This document shows positions 19,026 to 26,079 of a stretch of DNA of 45,306 nt, one piece after another. Made by a program: the position numbers and the translations under genes. Positions within the stretch are counted from its first letter, which is position 1; each line of letters opens with the position of its first letter. The notes under the pieces were generated by a model. The model ran no database searches, was not told the DNA's origin, and worked only from the letters and a program-made list of their open reading frames with translations. Origin of the DNA: Candidatus Poribacteria bacterium (GTDB taxonomy: Bacteria > Poribacteria > WGA-4E > WGA-3G); contig JAAXHO010000170.1 in assembly GCA_012270795.1 (NCBI GenBank), forward strand, positions 26,426 to 71,731, written 5' to 3'.

Positions 19026-19115
19026 TTGTAGGTCGGGTAGAGCGAAGCGAAACCCGACATTAATTCAAATAGCTGGCATCATGTCGGGTTTCGCTTCGCT
19101 CTACCCGACCTACAA
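19026..19115. repeat. REP-like palindrome (GTAGGTCGGGTAGAGCG family)
   Basis: Two 35-base arms, inverted and almost perfect, carry GTAGGTCGGGTAGAGCG and GCGAAACCCGACAT with a 20-base loop. Related copies are at 21503-21578, 23653 onward and 42683-42762, always between genes. Confidence 0.85.
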
Positions 19116-19143
19116 TGTAAGAGTAGATAATCCACTAGTTGAA

Positions 19144-20322
19144 TTACCCCGCTGACATTAGTACTGCTATTAAAATCCCAACTCCGACAATACCAAAGAT
19201 AGTCCACCAAAAACCTTGTTCGCGTCCACGTTTGCGATTTTCTTCATCTCTTTTTCTTAACAATCCGCTTTTTGCTTGCTCTGCTATTTGCGATCTCACG
19301 CTATTCACTACTGTCGTTCTGTCAATATTTGCTAATACCTCTTTTCTTATGCGATCCGTTTCGTTTTGTCTGACAGCATCCGTATCCGTGCTTTTTCGCA
19401 CGCGTTCTCTAATTTCTGCGTCTATCTCTCTTTGTACCTCCGCTTTTATCTTGTCTTCTCTATCATTTATTGCCTTATCGTGATTATAAACATAGTTCTC
19501 AAAAGTTTCGCGATCAATTTCTACAAAGTTGTTGTGTCTATGATTCTCCCAAAAAAACCATTTATTAGGATCACCGTCATTAGCAAATATCCCCAAATAG
19601 GTATCGGTTGCACAGAGATAGGAATGTAACTGTTCAATACCGTTCTCGACGCGTCCCGTTCTCTTACACTCCACAATTGCGACAAGTTTTCCATTTCTAA
19701 GAAACACTACATCTGCTCTGCGTTGGTCGCTGCCCATTTGGATTATATACTCGCGCTTGATACTATAACCCGGTGAAGCGATACGAAGTGATTTAAAATA
19801 GTCAGCAACAATCTCTGTGATTTGAGGTTCAGAATAGTGGACAGACTTCTCTTTAACTTGAGGTGTAAATGTTTTGGCTTGATTTTCAGAATAGTGGACA
19901 ACTTTCTTTCGTTTAGGTTTCAAGTTCGGCTGCTTAACTTGAAAATTAACAGATTTGCGTCGGACGCTTTCAATTTCGTTTTTAAGTTTTACATCGCCTG
20001 TTTGGGTTGCAAGTTTCAGTGCGGTTTGCCAATCTTGTTCTGCTTCCCTTGCTTGACTGAGTTTTATTTTTGCATTTCCTCTATCGTAATAAGCAAGCGC
20101 ATAATCAGGTTTGAGTCGGATGGCATCGTCATAGTCAGTAATTGCAGCTTTATATTGACCGAGATCATACTTCACTAATCCCCGGTAGTAAGCTTCTGCA
20201 AAATTAGGGTTGCGCTGAATAGCAGCACTAAACTCAGCAATAGCAGCACTGTATTGGCCTAAATGATTCTTTGTCACTCCTTGCCAGAGGTGATCATGTG
20301 GTGAAGCTTGATTTTCAGTCAC
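19144..20322 (-). CDS. TPR / type I restriction N-terminal-like nuclease / tail-anchored fusion
   Basis: GTG at 20322 follows GAGGGAA. The 392-residue product has three TPR units at about residues 8-115 (YRGLVKYDLGQY, YYDRGNAKIKLS), then a Lys-rich linker with two near-identical VHYSE segments. Next comes an HSDR_N-like nuclease domain at about 165-255 with RRADVVFLRNGKLVAIVECK, the D then E-x-K of the PD-(D/E)XK fold. A charged coiled-coil region (about 270-360) follows, and a single C-terminal membrane helix (IFGIVGVGILIAVLM). A predicted nuclease tethered to the inner membrane by its tail is an odd arrangement. No HsdM or HsdS is nearby. Possibly a defence or DNA-uptake-related protein, but that is only inference. 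It lies 35 bases after the methyltransferase gene upstream. Confidence 0.8.
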   Translation of the reverse strand: MTENQASPHDHLWQGVTKNHLGQYSAAIAEFSAAIQRNPNFAEAYYRGLVKYDLGQYKAAITDYDDAIRLKPDYALAYYDRGNAKIKLSQAREAEQDWQTALKLATQTGDVKLKNEIESVRRKSVNFQVKQPNLKPKRKKVVHYSENQAKTFTPQVKEKSVHYSEPQITEIVADYFKSLRIASPGYSIKREYIIQMGSDQRRADVVFLRNGKLVAIVECKRTGRVENGIEQLHSYLCATDTYLGIFANDGDPNKWFFWENHRHNNFVEIDRETFENYVYNHDKAINDREDKIKAEVQREIDAEIRERVRKSTDTDAVRQNETDRIRKEVLANIDRTTVVNSVRSQIAEQAKSGLLRKRDEENRKRGREQGFWWTIFGIVGVGILIAVLMSAG

Positions 20323-20357
20323 GAGTTGCTTCCCTCTATTGAACAGGTCTTAATTTT

Positions 20358-21101
20358 CTACTCTCCTGCTACCTTTTCAAAAATGATAACATGCTGCCAC
20401 GGCAGATCATCATGCGTTGCTACCCAAGACAACGGATGCGGTGTCATCTCTTTCACCACCTGCAATTCACTCATTTTGTGCAAACGTTTAATCGGCACAC
20501 TGTCATCTTCCAAGCGGTACTCTACAAAAACCACTCTACCACCAACTTTGAGACTACTGCAGATATTCCGCATCATCTCATACGGATGCGAAAACTCATG
20601 GTAGACATCTACCATAATGGCAAGGTCAACCGAATTCGGTGGCAGTTTCGGGTCGGTAATCGTGCCTAACACCCCTTTGATATTCGTAATACCTTCCTCC
20701 GCCATTTTCTTTGCAAGAATGTCGAGCATCTCCTGCTGAATTTCAACACCGTAGATAGTTCCGGTCTTACCGACTTTCGGTGACATGCGCCGCGCAATAT
20801 ACCCAGTGCCAACACCGATGTCCGCAACAACATCACCCTCTTTCAGTTTCAGCAGCCCGATAAGCGTATTCGGCATCTCTTCGCGTTCACGTTCTGGGCG
20901 TTCTAACCATCCCGCAGCGAGATGTCCCATCACCTCCGATATTTCGCGTCCCATATAGATTTTGCCGATACCGTCTCGGCTTGGCGGACGTTGTTCATAA
21001 CGTGTGCTTGCTGGACGTTGCGGGTTTTCAGCAGTTGTGGCATAACCTAACAGAAGAACCATGCCAATAATGCTTACCAAAACATAAAGGTTTTTAAACA
21101 T
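20358..21101 (-). CDS. Exported class I SAM-dependent methyltransferase-like protein
   Basis: 247 residues, start ATG at 21101 preceded by AGGAG. The N-terminus YVLVSIIGMVLLLGYATTAE looks like a signal peptide or membrane anchor. A class I methyltransferase domain follows, with motif I VADIGVGTGYIARRM near residue 92, an acidic VEIQ after the second strand and IMVDVYHEF at motif IV. The segment MGREISEVMGHLAAGWLERP before the domain is found in a group of similar proteins from Planctomycetes-like bacteria. SAM is cytoplasmic, so a methyltransferase with an export signal is puzzling. It may be membrane-anchored facing inward. It is downstream of DUF433 with a gap of about 24 bases. Confidence 0.83.
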   Translation of the reverse strand: MFKNLYVLVSIIGMVLLLGYATTAENPQRPASTRYEQRPPSRDGIGKIYMGREISEVMGHLAAGWLERPEREREEMPNTLIGLLKLKEGDVVADIGVGTGYIARRMSPKVGKTGTIYGVEIQQEMLDILAKKMAEEGITNIKGVLGTITDPKLPPNSVDLAIMVDVYHEFSHPYEMMRNICSSLKVGGRVVFVEYRLEDDSVPIKRLHKMSELQVVKEMTPHPLSWVATHDDLPWQHVIIFEKVAGE

Positions 21102-21125
21102 TGATTTGATCTCCTATATCTAATA

Positions 21126-21353
21126 TCAGTTATAAACGACCATCTGGGATTTTTCCTTGTCCGCAGCATACGCAAAACAAGCACGAATGTCGGTCTCGGT
21201 TAATTCGGGGAAATCATCAAGAACTTCTGCTACTGTCATACCCGATGCCAGATATTCAAAAACATCGTAAACAGTGATCCGCATTCCTCGAATACACGGC
21301 TGTCCACTGCGTTTGCCTTGTTCAATAGTAATAATGTCTCTGTAGTTATTCAT
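21126..21353 (-). CDS. DUF433 domain protein
   Basis: 75 residues from ATG 21353, which has AGAGGG at eight bases; a GTG three codons upstream overlaps that site and is less likely. The core GQPCIRGMRITVYDVFEYL is the DUF433 signature, followed by a DDFPEL turn and a helix. Such proteins commonly sit beside a PIN-like DUF5615 partner, but here the next gene is an exported methyltransferase. Function in this place is unknown. Confidence 0.85.
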   Translation of the reverse strand: MNNYRDIITIEQGKRSGQPCIRGMRITVYDVFEYLASGMTVAEVLDDFPELTETDIRACFAYAADKEKSQMVVYN

Positions 21354-21502
21354 TTCTTGCACCCTCTAAGTTTCTAAGTATAGTGTATAGTTTGTTAAAC
21401 TTTATCAAACATCTCTACGGGAAGGCAGGGTTATTTAGTTTTCGGTTTTTCTGCTATATTTTTTCACATTTCAATATAACCTTCTGTAGGTCATAACCTT
21501 CT

Positions 21503-21578
21503 GTAGGTCGGGTAGAGCGCAGCGAAACCCGACACGTTTCGTTCCTGTCGGGTTTCGCTGCGCTCTACCCGACCTACG
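21503..21578. repeat. REP-like palindrome (GTAGGTCGGGTAGAGCG family)
   Basis: Inverted arms at 21503-21534 and 21547-21578 match perfectly. The preceding bases contain the phrase ATAACCTTCTGTAGGTC twice in a row. Nearby, at 21606-21645, an AT-rich unit ACTAATAATTCTTAAAA occurs twice. Confidence 0.85.
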
Positions 21579-21694
21579 ATATAAACAGCCAGTAACACTC
21601 ATCAACTAATAATTCTTAAAAACTAATAATTCTTAAAACTAAATAACCCTAACGAAAAGAAATGTCAATAGACCTGCTGGAAGGAGTTAACAGT

Positions 21695-22738
21695 TTACCA
21701 CCTTCCGAGATAGAGTTCCCGGTTTTCCATCGGCATCTTCACACGTCTGCCTTGCTGCCGTTGCGAGTCAACGATGGCAAAGACCATTTCGGTGCTACGA
21801 TGCGCGAGTTGAATGTTACCTCGTGTTTCTGTATCAGTGTCAATCGCTTCAACAATGTCCTCAATGCATCCCACGGTGCCGCTTTTGCGTTGAAAGGGAG
21901 GAAATTGCGTATCTAAAATTTCATTAAACTGTCCCTGCCGTTTGCGAAGTTGAAAACCGAGACCGTTATTGAGAGAACGAACTGTCCCTTCACTGCAATT
22001 CACCTCAAATTCGTAAGCGGTACCGGGAACACTGATACCGTTAATACCGTTCTGAAAACGGATAAATCCCATAACAATGCTCGGATCAGACTCGGTGCGG
22101 TTGTCCTCAAAGTCAGCATCAGCAACAGCGACATTGCCTTGGACGTATTCTATCGGTGAATCGCTTGCTAAAAAGAGGATTAAGTCGGCGGCGTGTGTAT
22201 ATCCCCATAGTGCAGAACCCCCCGTATAAGCAATGATAGAACGCCGCTCACCTAACTCCCCGCTTTCAAGGATTTCACGCATTTTCATGTAGCCGGGTGT
22301 CCACCGACGTTGTGTACCAAGATTGAATTTGATGTCATATTTCTCACACGCCTCCAACATAGCGTCCGCTTCTACCATTGAAGCACAGAGCGGTTTATCG
22401 CAATAGATACCTTTCACACCGTTTTCTGCAGCAAATTGTGTGATCTCGGCATGGTTACCAGGACGCGTAGCGATGCTGACAATATCAGGTTTCTCCTGTA
22501 TTATCATCTCTTGATAGTCGAGATAATATTTCGGGATATCCCACTTATCGCAAACATATTGTGCCTTTTCTTCAACAACATCTGCAGCGGCGACAAGTGC
22601 TGTTCGTTCACAAACGGTATAACTTGCTGCATGCGAATACGGTAAAGCACCGTGTGGTGTTCCTTTCACCTCTTCATCAATCGTACCACCCATCCGTCCA
22701 CAGCCAACAAGACAAGCGCGATAGTGTGTGGTTTTCAT
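21695..22738 (-). CDS. Gfo/Idh/MocA family oxidoreductase
   Basis: 347 residues from the ATG at 22738, which has AGGAGG at eight bases. The Rossmann start is ACLVGCGRMGG. The EKP signature appears as YCDKPLCAS near residue 120, with Lys and Pro kept and Glu replaced by Asp. The second domain carries the WGYTHAADLILFLA helix. Such enzymes oxidise or epimerise sugars, inositols and related alcohols using NAD(P). The PhyH gene ends 31 bases upstream on the same strand, so the pair is an operon and may degrade one modified substrate. This pairing is common in Planctomycetes and Poribacteria, from memory. Confidence 0.88.
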   Translation of the reverse strand: MKTTHYRACLVGCGRMGGTIDEEVKGTPHGALPYSHAASYTVCERTALVAAADVVEEKAQYVCDKWDIPKYYLDYQEMIIQEKPDIVSIATRPGNHAEITQFAAENGVKGIYCDKPLCASMVEADAMLEACEKYDIKFNLGTQRRWTPGYMKMREILESGELGERRSIIAYTGGSALWGYTHAADLILFLASDSPIEYVQGNVAVADADFEDNRTESDPSIVMGFIRFQNGINGISVPGTAYEFEVNCSEGTVRSLNNGLGFQLRKRQGQFNEILDTQFPPFQRKSGTVGCIEDIVEAIDTDTETRGNIQLAHRSTEMVFAIVDSQRQQGRRVKMPMENRELYLGRW

Positions 22739-22769
22739 TGGCACTCCCTCCTAAAATGCTCCTTAGGCA

Positions 22770-23609
22770 CTAAGCAGTTAATTGAACGATATCCTGTTTG
22801 ACAATGTTCTTAATATGTCCATAAGACGCGGTTTTTGTCAATTCCTGCACCTCTGGTGACAAGCGATTGACGATTGCCTCTGGCAGCCCGACTTTGCCTT
22901 CATATTGCGGACGATACCGAAGAATTAGGAATCGCCTATCCCGATCTCTCGGTTTCCATCGCAAAACACCGTGTGTCAAGAGTTCAGAGATGACAACAAA
23001 GTCGCCTGCTTTCGGTGTGATATTGGTGAAAACGGGATTCGGTTCAGGATCAATGCCATCCGGTCCGGGTGTCAGCAGGTCTTCAGGTCGCTCAAATTGA
23101 CTTTTATGTGAACCCGGTATAACAATCAGTCCACCATCGCCAGGATGCACGTCTGTCAAATAAAAGAACGCCACGAAATCGTTGCAGTAGATGCGATTAT
23201 CCTTAATCTCGTAGCGGGTTAGCCAGTGCCGTCCCTCTCTTGCACAGTGCAAACCAGCAGGATTTGTTCCCATCGGTTGTCTGTCAGGATTGTGCTGTTC
23301 CAGTGTGAGCGTCCCCGACACAAAACGTGGCATATCAAAGGTAAATTCTTTGACAAGGGACCAGATAGCGGGATGCACCGTCATCGCTTCAAGTGATCGG
23401 TCAAACGCGAAGCCGTGTTCATATCTACCCCCTCTGCCGGGTTCTAAATCACGTGGGCGTGTCGTAAATCCTTCAGGACGTTTATCAAGTGGCATGTGGA
23501 TATACCTGTCAACAGCCGCTTGCGCCGCTTTCAGTGCGTCCCCTGTAACAGCATTTTCAATGTGTAAGTAGCCTGTAACGTCAAATAAATAACGTTGTTT
23601 CGGAGTCAT
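22770..23609 (-). CDS. Phytanoyl-CoA dioxygenase (PhyH) family protein
   Basis: 279 residues. Start ATG 23609 follows AAGGAAG. The fold is that of Fe(II)/2-oxoglutarate oxygenases: GDGGLIVIPGSHKS at 157-170, His213 in LTHGVLRWKP as the likely distal iron ligand, and an Arg shortly after that could bind 2-oxoglutarate. The proximal ligand region reads AGLHCAREG (His121), without the Asp two residues after the His of the textbook H-x-D motif. This is also seen in a PhyH subgroup with an LHGG motif. The substrate is not a fatty acyl-CoA by default, since bacterial members hydroxylate many small molecules. First gene of the operon with the Gfo/Idh gene. Confidence 0.85.
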   Translation of the reverse strand: MTPKQRYLFDVTGYLHIENAVTGDALKAAQAAVDRYIHMPLDKRPEGFTTRPRDLEPGRGGRYEHGFAFDRSLEAMTVHPAIWSLVKEFTFDMPRFVSGTLTLEQHNPDRQPMGTNPAGLHCAREGRHWLTRYEIKDNRIYCNDFVAFFYLTDVHPGDGGLIVIPGSHKSQFERPEDLLTPGPDGIDPEPNPVFTNITPKAGDFVVISELLTHGVLRWKPRDRDRRFLILRYRPQYEGKVGLPEAIVNRLSPEVQELTKTASYGHIKNIVKQDIVQLTA

Positions 23610-23652
23610 GATTTCTTCCTTATACCATTTTTACTTTATAATATATCATTTC

Positions 23653-23810
23653 CGTAGGTCGGGTAGAGCGAAGCGAAACCGGACATGTGTTGATTGTGGC
23701 TATCCTGTCGGGTTTCGTGCCTTTACCCGGGAAATGCCAATAAGGCATTCATACCCGGGGAATGCTATATAGCATTCATACCGTTGATTTCTTGATTTGG
23801 ACCTACGGAA
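23653..23810. repeat. REP-like palindrome split by a second palindromic repeat
   Basis: The left arm at 23653-23684 is of the GTAGGTCGGGTAGAGCG family. The right arm starts at 23706 (TGTCGGGTTTCG), stops near ACCCG at 23729, and seems to resume as ACCTACGG at about 23800. The intervening bases hold two small hairpins (AATGCC...GGCATT and AATGC...GCATT) and the phrase CCGTTGATTTCTTGATTTGG, which recurs in inverse at 27408-27427. Confidence 0.65.
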
Positions 23811-23877
23811 GAATGGAATAAAAACAATTAAAATTGGTATTATTATACGCAACAAGTAGTTTTGGGATTTGAAAATT

Positions 23878-24080
23878 TCAATTTTTACACCAAAAAGGTG
23901 TGAAAACCCCAAGTGTCTCACGCATTTGTTTTAGTTCTGGATAGTCAACGTCTTTTCGTAGTTGCTTTACTTCTTTGTCAAGAGAATAGATTCTGTTTCA
24001 AGTTGAAAGTTCCGTTTGATAAGTTCTTCAACCTGTTCAAGAAGTATTTCGACTTGGGAATCATTTTGTTGTATATGCAT
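23878..24080 (-). pseudogene. Small coiled-coil protein, frameshifted
   Basis: The ATG at 24080 has a very strong AGGAGG at nine bases. The frame reads MHIQQNDSQVEILLEQVEEL and ends at TAA (23969-23967) after 37 residues. The other frame, from about 23974, continues smoothly as DKEVKQLRKDVDYPELKQMR and ends WCKN at 23878, so one base has been lost or gained. The joined product of about 67 residues has heptad-like Leu/Ile spacing, suggesting a coiled coil. The gene stops just inside the left inverted repeat of the putative element. The role is unknown. Confidence 0.5.
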
Positions 24081-24236
24081 AGTGATTTCCTCCTGCTATA
24101 CTTAACAAAGTGGTTTTTTATTTAAGCTGTTTAATCCTATTTTGTTAAGTATAGCATTAAAAAACTTGAGTGTCAAATTAGGGAGAGAAATAACTTTAAA
24201 AAGCCCCGAAAACCCTGATAAATACTGGGTTTTCCC

Positions 24237-24266
24237 TTGACATAAGACATTGAAAAATGGTATAAT
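24237..24266 (+). promoter_or_regulatory. Perfect-hexamer sigma-70 promoter
   Basis: TTGACA at 24237-24242 and TATAAT at 24261-24266 with an 18-base spacer. The next gene in this direction is only a transposase remnant, and just after the predicted start lies a hairpin at 24279-24300 (ATAGGGGG / CCCCCTAT). Confidence 0.65.
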
Positions 24267-24278
24267 ATAGGTAGGAAA

Positions 24279-24300
24279 ATAGGGGGCGGTAACCCCCTAT
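24279..24300 (+). other. Hairpin just after the promoter
   Basis: An 8-bp perfect stem with a six-base loop, within ten bases of the expected transcription start. A second stem (AAAAGCA and TGCTTTT) follows at about 24309-24326. It could be a short RNA or a 5' stabiliser of the transposase transcript. Confidence 0.45.
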
Positions 24301-24360
24301 AAGATCAAAAAAGCAGAGTTGCTTTTCTGATAATTTCTTATCTTTGCTGAACAACTTACC

Positions 24361-24685
24361 GGACGAAAAATCCTGGAATTTATCAGGAGTTTCGTCAATG
24401 TTAAAGATTCTGAGTTGATAACAGACGAATTTCAGGCTTACAACCTTATCGGCAAAGAGATGAAACACGCTGTTATCAATCATCAGGAGCAATTTGTTGA
24501 TGGTGAAACGCATAACAAACACGATAGAGGGCTTTTGGTCGCTTCTCAAGCGTGCCTGGTATGGTTCACACCATCATTATCAAACAGCATACACTCCGCT
24601 ATATGTGGCGGAAGCAGGCTATAAATACAACTACCGAAATCATGATGATATGTTCGGTAAGTTTATTAACGAAAGTATGAGGTGA
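24361..24685 (+). pseudogene. IS1595-family (ISXO2-like) transposase remnant
   Basis: The first frame gives GRKILEFI and then ELITDEFQAYNLIGKEMKHA, and the second gives NTIEGFWSLLKRAWYGSHHH up to TGA at 24685. Both match the DDE catalytic end of ISXO2-type transposases (TDE-x-x-AY, then H-T-N-T-I-E-G-F-W). The frames join if one extra A at about 24514 is removed, which restores GETHTNTIEGFW. The first two thirds of the enzyme are missing upstream of about 24360. This is a truncated and frameshifted remnant that cannot act on its own. Confidence 0.8.
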
Positions 24686-24688
24686 GAA

Positions 24689-24793
24689 ATGACAATAATA
24701 ACTTGGATATTAATGAGATTATCGGTGCTGTTGGCTGATAAGAAAGAATGTTCTTATGCTCCTCATAGGTTATTTCTTCTAACCACTCATTAA
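24689..24793 (+). CDS. Possible small protein after the transposase remnant
   Basis: A 34-residue frame (MTIITWILMRLSVLLADKKE...) follows the transposase stop by three bases, with GAGGTGAG before its ATG. The first half is hydrophobic. Its end overlaps the converging Cys-pair gene by 15 bases. It could be a leftover of the insertion element. Weak evidence. Confidence 0.3.
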   Translation: MTIITWILMRLSVLLADKKECSYAPHRLFLLTTH

Positions 24794-25219
24794 ATCCTCA
24801 AAAACATGTAAACATTCGTTGCAAATAAGATTTTTTTCTTTTAATAGGTGTGTTTCACCCGTTAGGCTAGGAGTTGAAATAAAGGTTTTGTATGTGGCGG
24901 TCATAACATTGACAATTGTTATCATTGTTAATGTGGCGATTCTACAATCATGACATTTCATCCCAGATTCTCTAAAGAACTCTCTCAATCTGAACCCTAT
25001 TCGAGGTTGCATGGGTTTTGAACTTAGTGCACCACAAGGTTTAGGACATAATAAGGCAAATGAATGGAGAAGGTCTTCTATTTTTCCAAAGCCCAAGGGG
25101 GGTTTCCAAGGATTGAATATACCTGCAACAGTATAGGCAGTTCGACATTGATGACATAAACGTGCGTGTTTGGGTGGAAACTCGCTGCCAATAATTGATC
25201 TTAAAAATTTCTTAATCAT
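24779..25219 (-). CDS. Protein with four Cys pairs (zinc-ribbon-like), unknown
   Basis: 146 residues from ATG 25219, which has AAGGG at seven bases. Cys pairs occur as CHQC (about 22-25), CPKPC (about 58-62), CHDC (about 89-92) and CNEC (about 134-137), enough for two zinc sites of the zinc-ribbon type. A mildly hydrophobic stretch (ATLTMITIVNVMTATYKTF) lies between the third and fourth pair. I recognise no family. The gene lies inside the putative inverted-repeat element. Its mRNA leader, 25220-25368, can form strong alternative stems that reach the Shine-Dalgarno sequence, which suggests control of translation. Zinc binding is inferred from spacing only. Confidence 0.6.
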   Translation of the reverse strand: MIKKFLRSIIGSEFPPKHARLCHQCRTAYTVAGIFNPWKPPLGFGKIEDLLHSFALLCPKPCGALSSKPMQPRIGFRLREFFRESGMKCHDCRIATLTMITIVNVMTATYKTFISTPSLTGETHLLKEKNLICNECLHVFEDLMSG

Positions 25220-25368
25220 ATTGTATCCCTTAAATTGTAGGTTTGGTCATCCAGTAAATCCCAACTTCTCACACAAAAGAAGTGGGTATCCCTGGCGACC
25301 AAACCATAACACCTAATTTGCATTAGATATGGGATACCCATAGTCTGATGGTGTTATAGTTTGGTCTG
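25220..25368 (-). promoter_or_regulatory. Structured mRNA leader with competing helices
   Basis: Read on the minus strand, the strand at 25366-25350 (GACCAAACTATAACACC) can pair over all 17 positions with 25313-25297, with one G-U pair. On the plus strand that pair would be an A-C mismatch, so the minus strand is the better RNA. The same 25305-25297 segment (GGTTTGGTC) can instead pair with GACCAAACC at 25248-25240. A second set of strands, GGGTATCCC (25339-25331) and GGGATACCC (25292-25284), is complementary, and GTATCCC also matches GGGATAC (25229-25223), which overlaps the ribosome-binding site. A further stem is at 25286-25260. This predicts at least two exclusive folds with opposite access to the Shine-Dalgarno sequence. 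Confidence 0.6.
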
Positions 25369-25374
25369 TTAAAG

Positions 25375-25404
25375 AGTCTACAATTAAAGAAGTGGGAATG
25401 TCAA
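25375..25404 (-). promoter_or_regulatory. Promoter for the leader and Cys-pair gene
   Basis: TTGACA (25404-25399) and TAGACT (25380-25375), spacer 18, on the minus strand. It would start RNA at about 25368, directly at the first arm of the leader stem. Confidence 0.55.
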
Positions 25405-25463
25405 GAAAAAAAGGGTTAAAAGAGTGTAAAAAATAACTGTCATCTCTATGTTTGGTGTTTTAT

Positions 25464-25493
25464 TTGTAATTTGGTGGGAATTAATCGTATAAT
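25464..25493 (+). promoter_or_regulatory. Promoter for a structured RNA candidate
   Basis: TTGTAA (25464-25469) and perfect TATAAT (25488-25493), spacer 18. The predicted start at about 25500 coincides with the first base of the closing stem of the RNA. Confidence 0.55.
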
Positions 25494-25499
25494 TAAGAA

Positions 25500-25612
25500 G
25501 ACCACCAAACACTCAATATGGGGGTGAAGCAGAATGACTATTAGGGTTAGGACCTGGTATTCGCGGGTGCAATACCCGCCACCTCCATAGAGTGTTTGGC
25601 GGTCGTTTTTTT
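25500..25612 (+). ncRNA. Structured small RNA candidate with own promoter and terminator
   Basis: A 15-base closing stem (GACCACCAAACACTC at 25500-25514 against GAGTGTTTGGCGGTC at 25590-25604, one mismatch) is followed at once by G and seven T, as in a rho-independent terminator. Inside it a second stem pairs GGGGGTG (25520-25526) with CACCTCC (25580-25586), and within that lies GCGGGT-gcaat-ACCCGC (25563-25579). An alternative hairpin pairs GGTATT (25556-25561) with AATACC (25571-25576) and excludes the former. No open frame fits. The inner part has tRNA-like size (about 67 bases) and a T-arm-like loop, but lacks a proper anticodon arm. A strong promoter on the opposite strand (25677-25649) means transcription from the other side cannot be excluded. 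Confidence 0.6.
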
Positions 25613-25648
25613 AATTTCAGAGCAGGGTCTATCCTGAACTGTTCATAT

Positions 25649-25677
25649 ATTCTAACGTAAAATAAGCAGATTGTCAA
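25649..25677 (-). promoter_or_regulatory. Sigma-70-like promoter facing left
   Basis: TTGACA (25677-25672) and TAGAAT (25654-25649) with a 17-base spacer. It would transcribe through the structured RNA in antisense and on towards the Cys-pair gene. Confidence 0.5.
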
Positions 25678-25785
25678 GTTAAATTTGACTTTTAAGCAAA
25701 TGTAAAATGTTAAGAATGAAAATTTTTGTTGAAAATAACGGGAAACGCAATTCTACATTTAATCCTGAATAAATAGAGGAAAAAC

Positions 25786-26079
25786 ATGAATAATAAAGTT
25801 GAGTTTGTTTCGATAGGTGGAAAACAGTTTAGTTTTGATTGGAATGTGACTAATAAAGATTGTGGGGTGGCAAATTCTGTAAAAGGATTGCCTGTAATAG
25901 ATGTTAACAATGAAGAATTAGCAAATATTCTTATAGAATCAAAAGATTATCTGTTGGCAAGCGATTGTGATTGTGCTATATACATAGGAAGTAAACTTCC
26001 TAAGCATTGTATTGATGGATTTCAATTTGAGTGTGTTGTGGGAAAATGTCTTGATGAATTCTTTTCACCTGACAACTAA
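25786..26079 (+). CDS. Small hypothetical protein
   Basis: 97 residues with a good AGAGGA before the ATG at 25786. The protein has no signal peptide or membrane segment. It contains five Cys, with a CDC pair in LASDCDCAIYIGSK, and is acidic at the C-terminus (CLDEFFSPDN). I recognise no family. It is the last gene before the right inverted repeat of the putative element. Weak composition bias and a solid ribosome-binding site make it a probable real gene. Confidence 0.6.
   Translation: MNNKVEFVSIGGKQFSFDWNVTNKDCGVANSVKGLPVIDVNNEELANILIESKDYLLASDCDCAIYIGSKLPKHCIDGFQFECVVGKCLDEFFSPDN

Noticed and set aside
17911-20322. A toxin-antitoxin or defence island at 17.9-21.4 kb
   Set aside because: The genes are on opposite strands with repeats between them, and no known defence module can be named from the sequence.
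25519-25587. A tRNA or tmRNA end in the structured RNA
   Set aside because: The acceptor-like stem and T-arm-like loop are suggestive, but there are too few bases for D and anticodon arms, the loop reads TGCAATA and not TTCRANY, and no tag reading frame exists.
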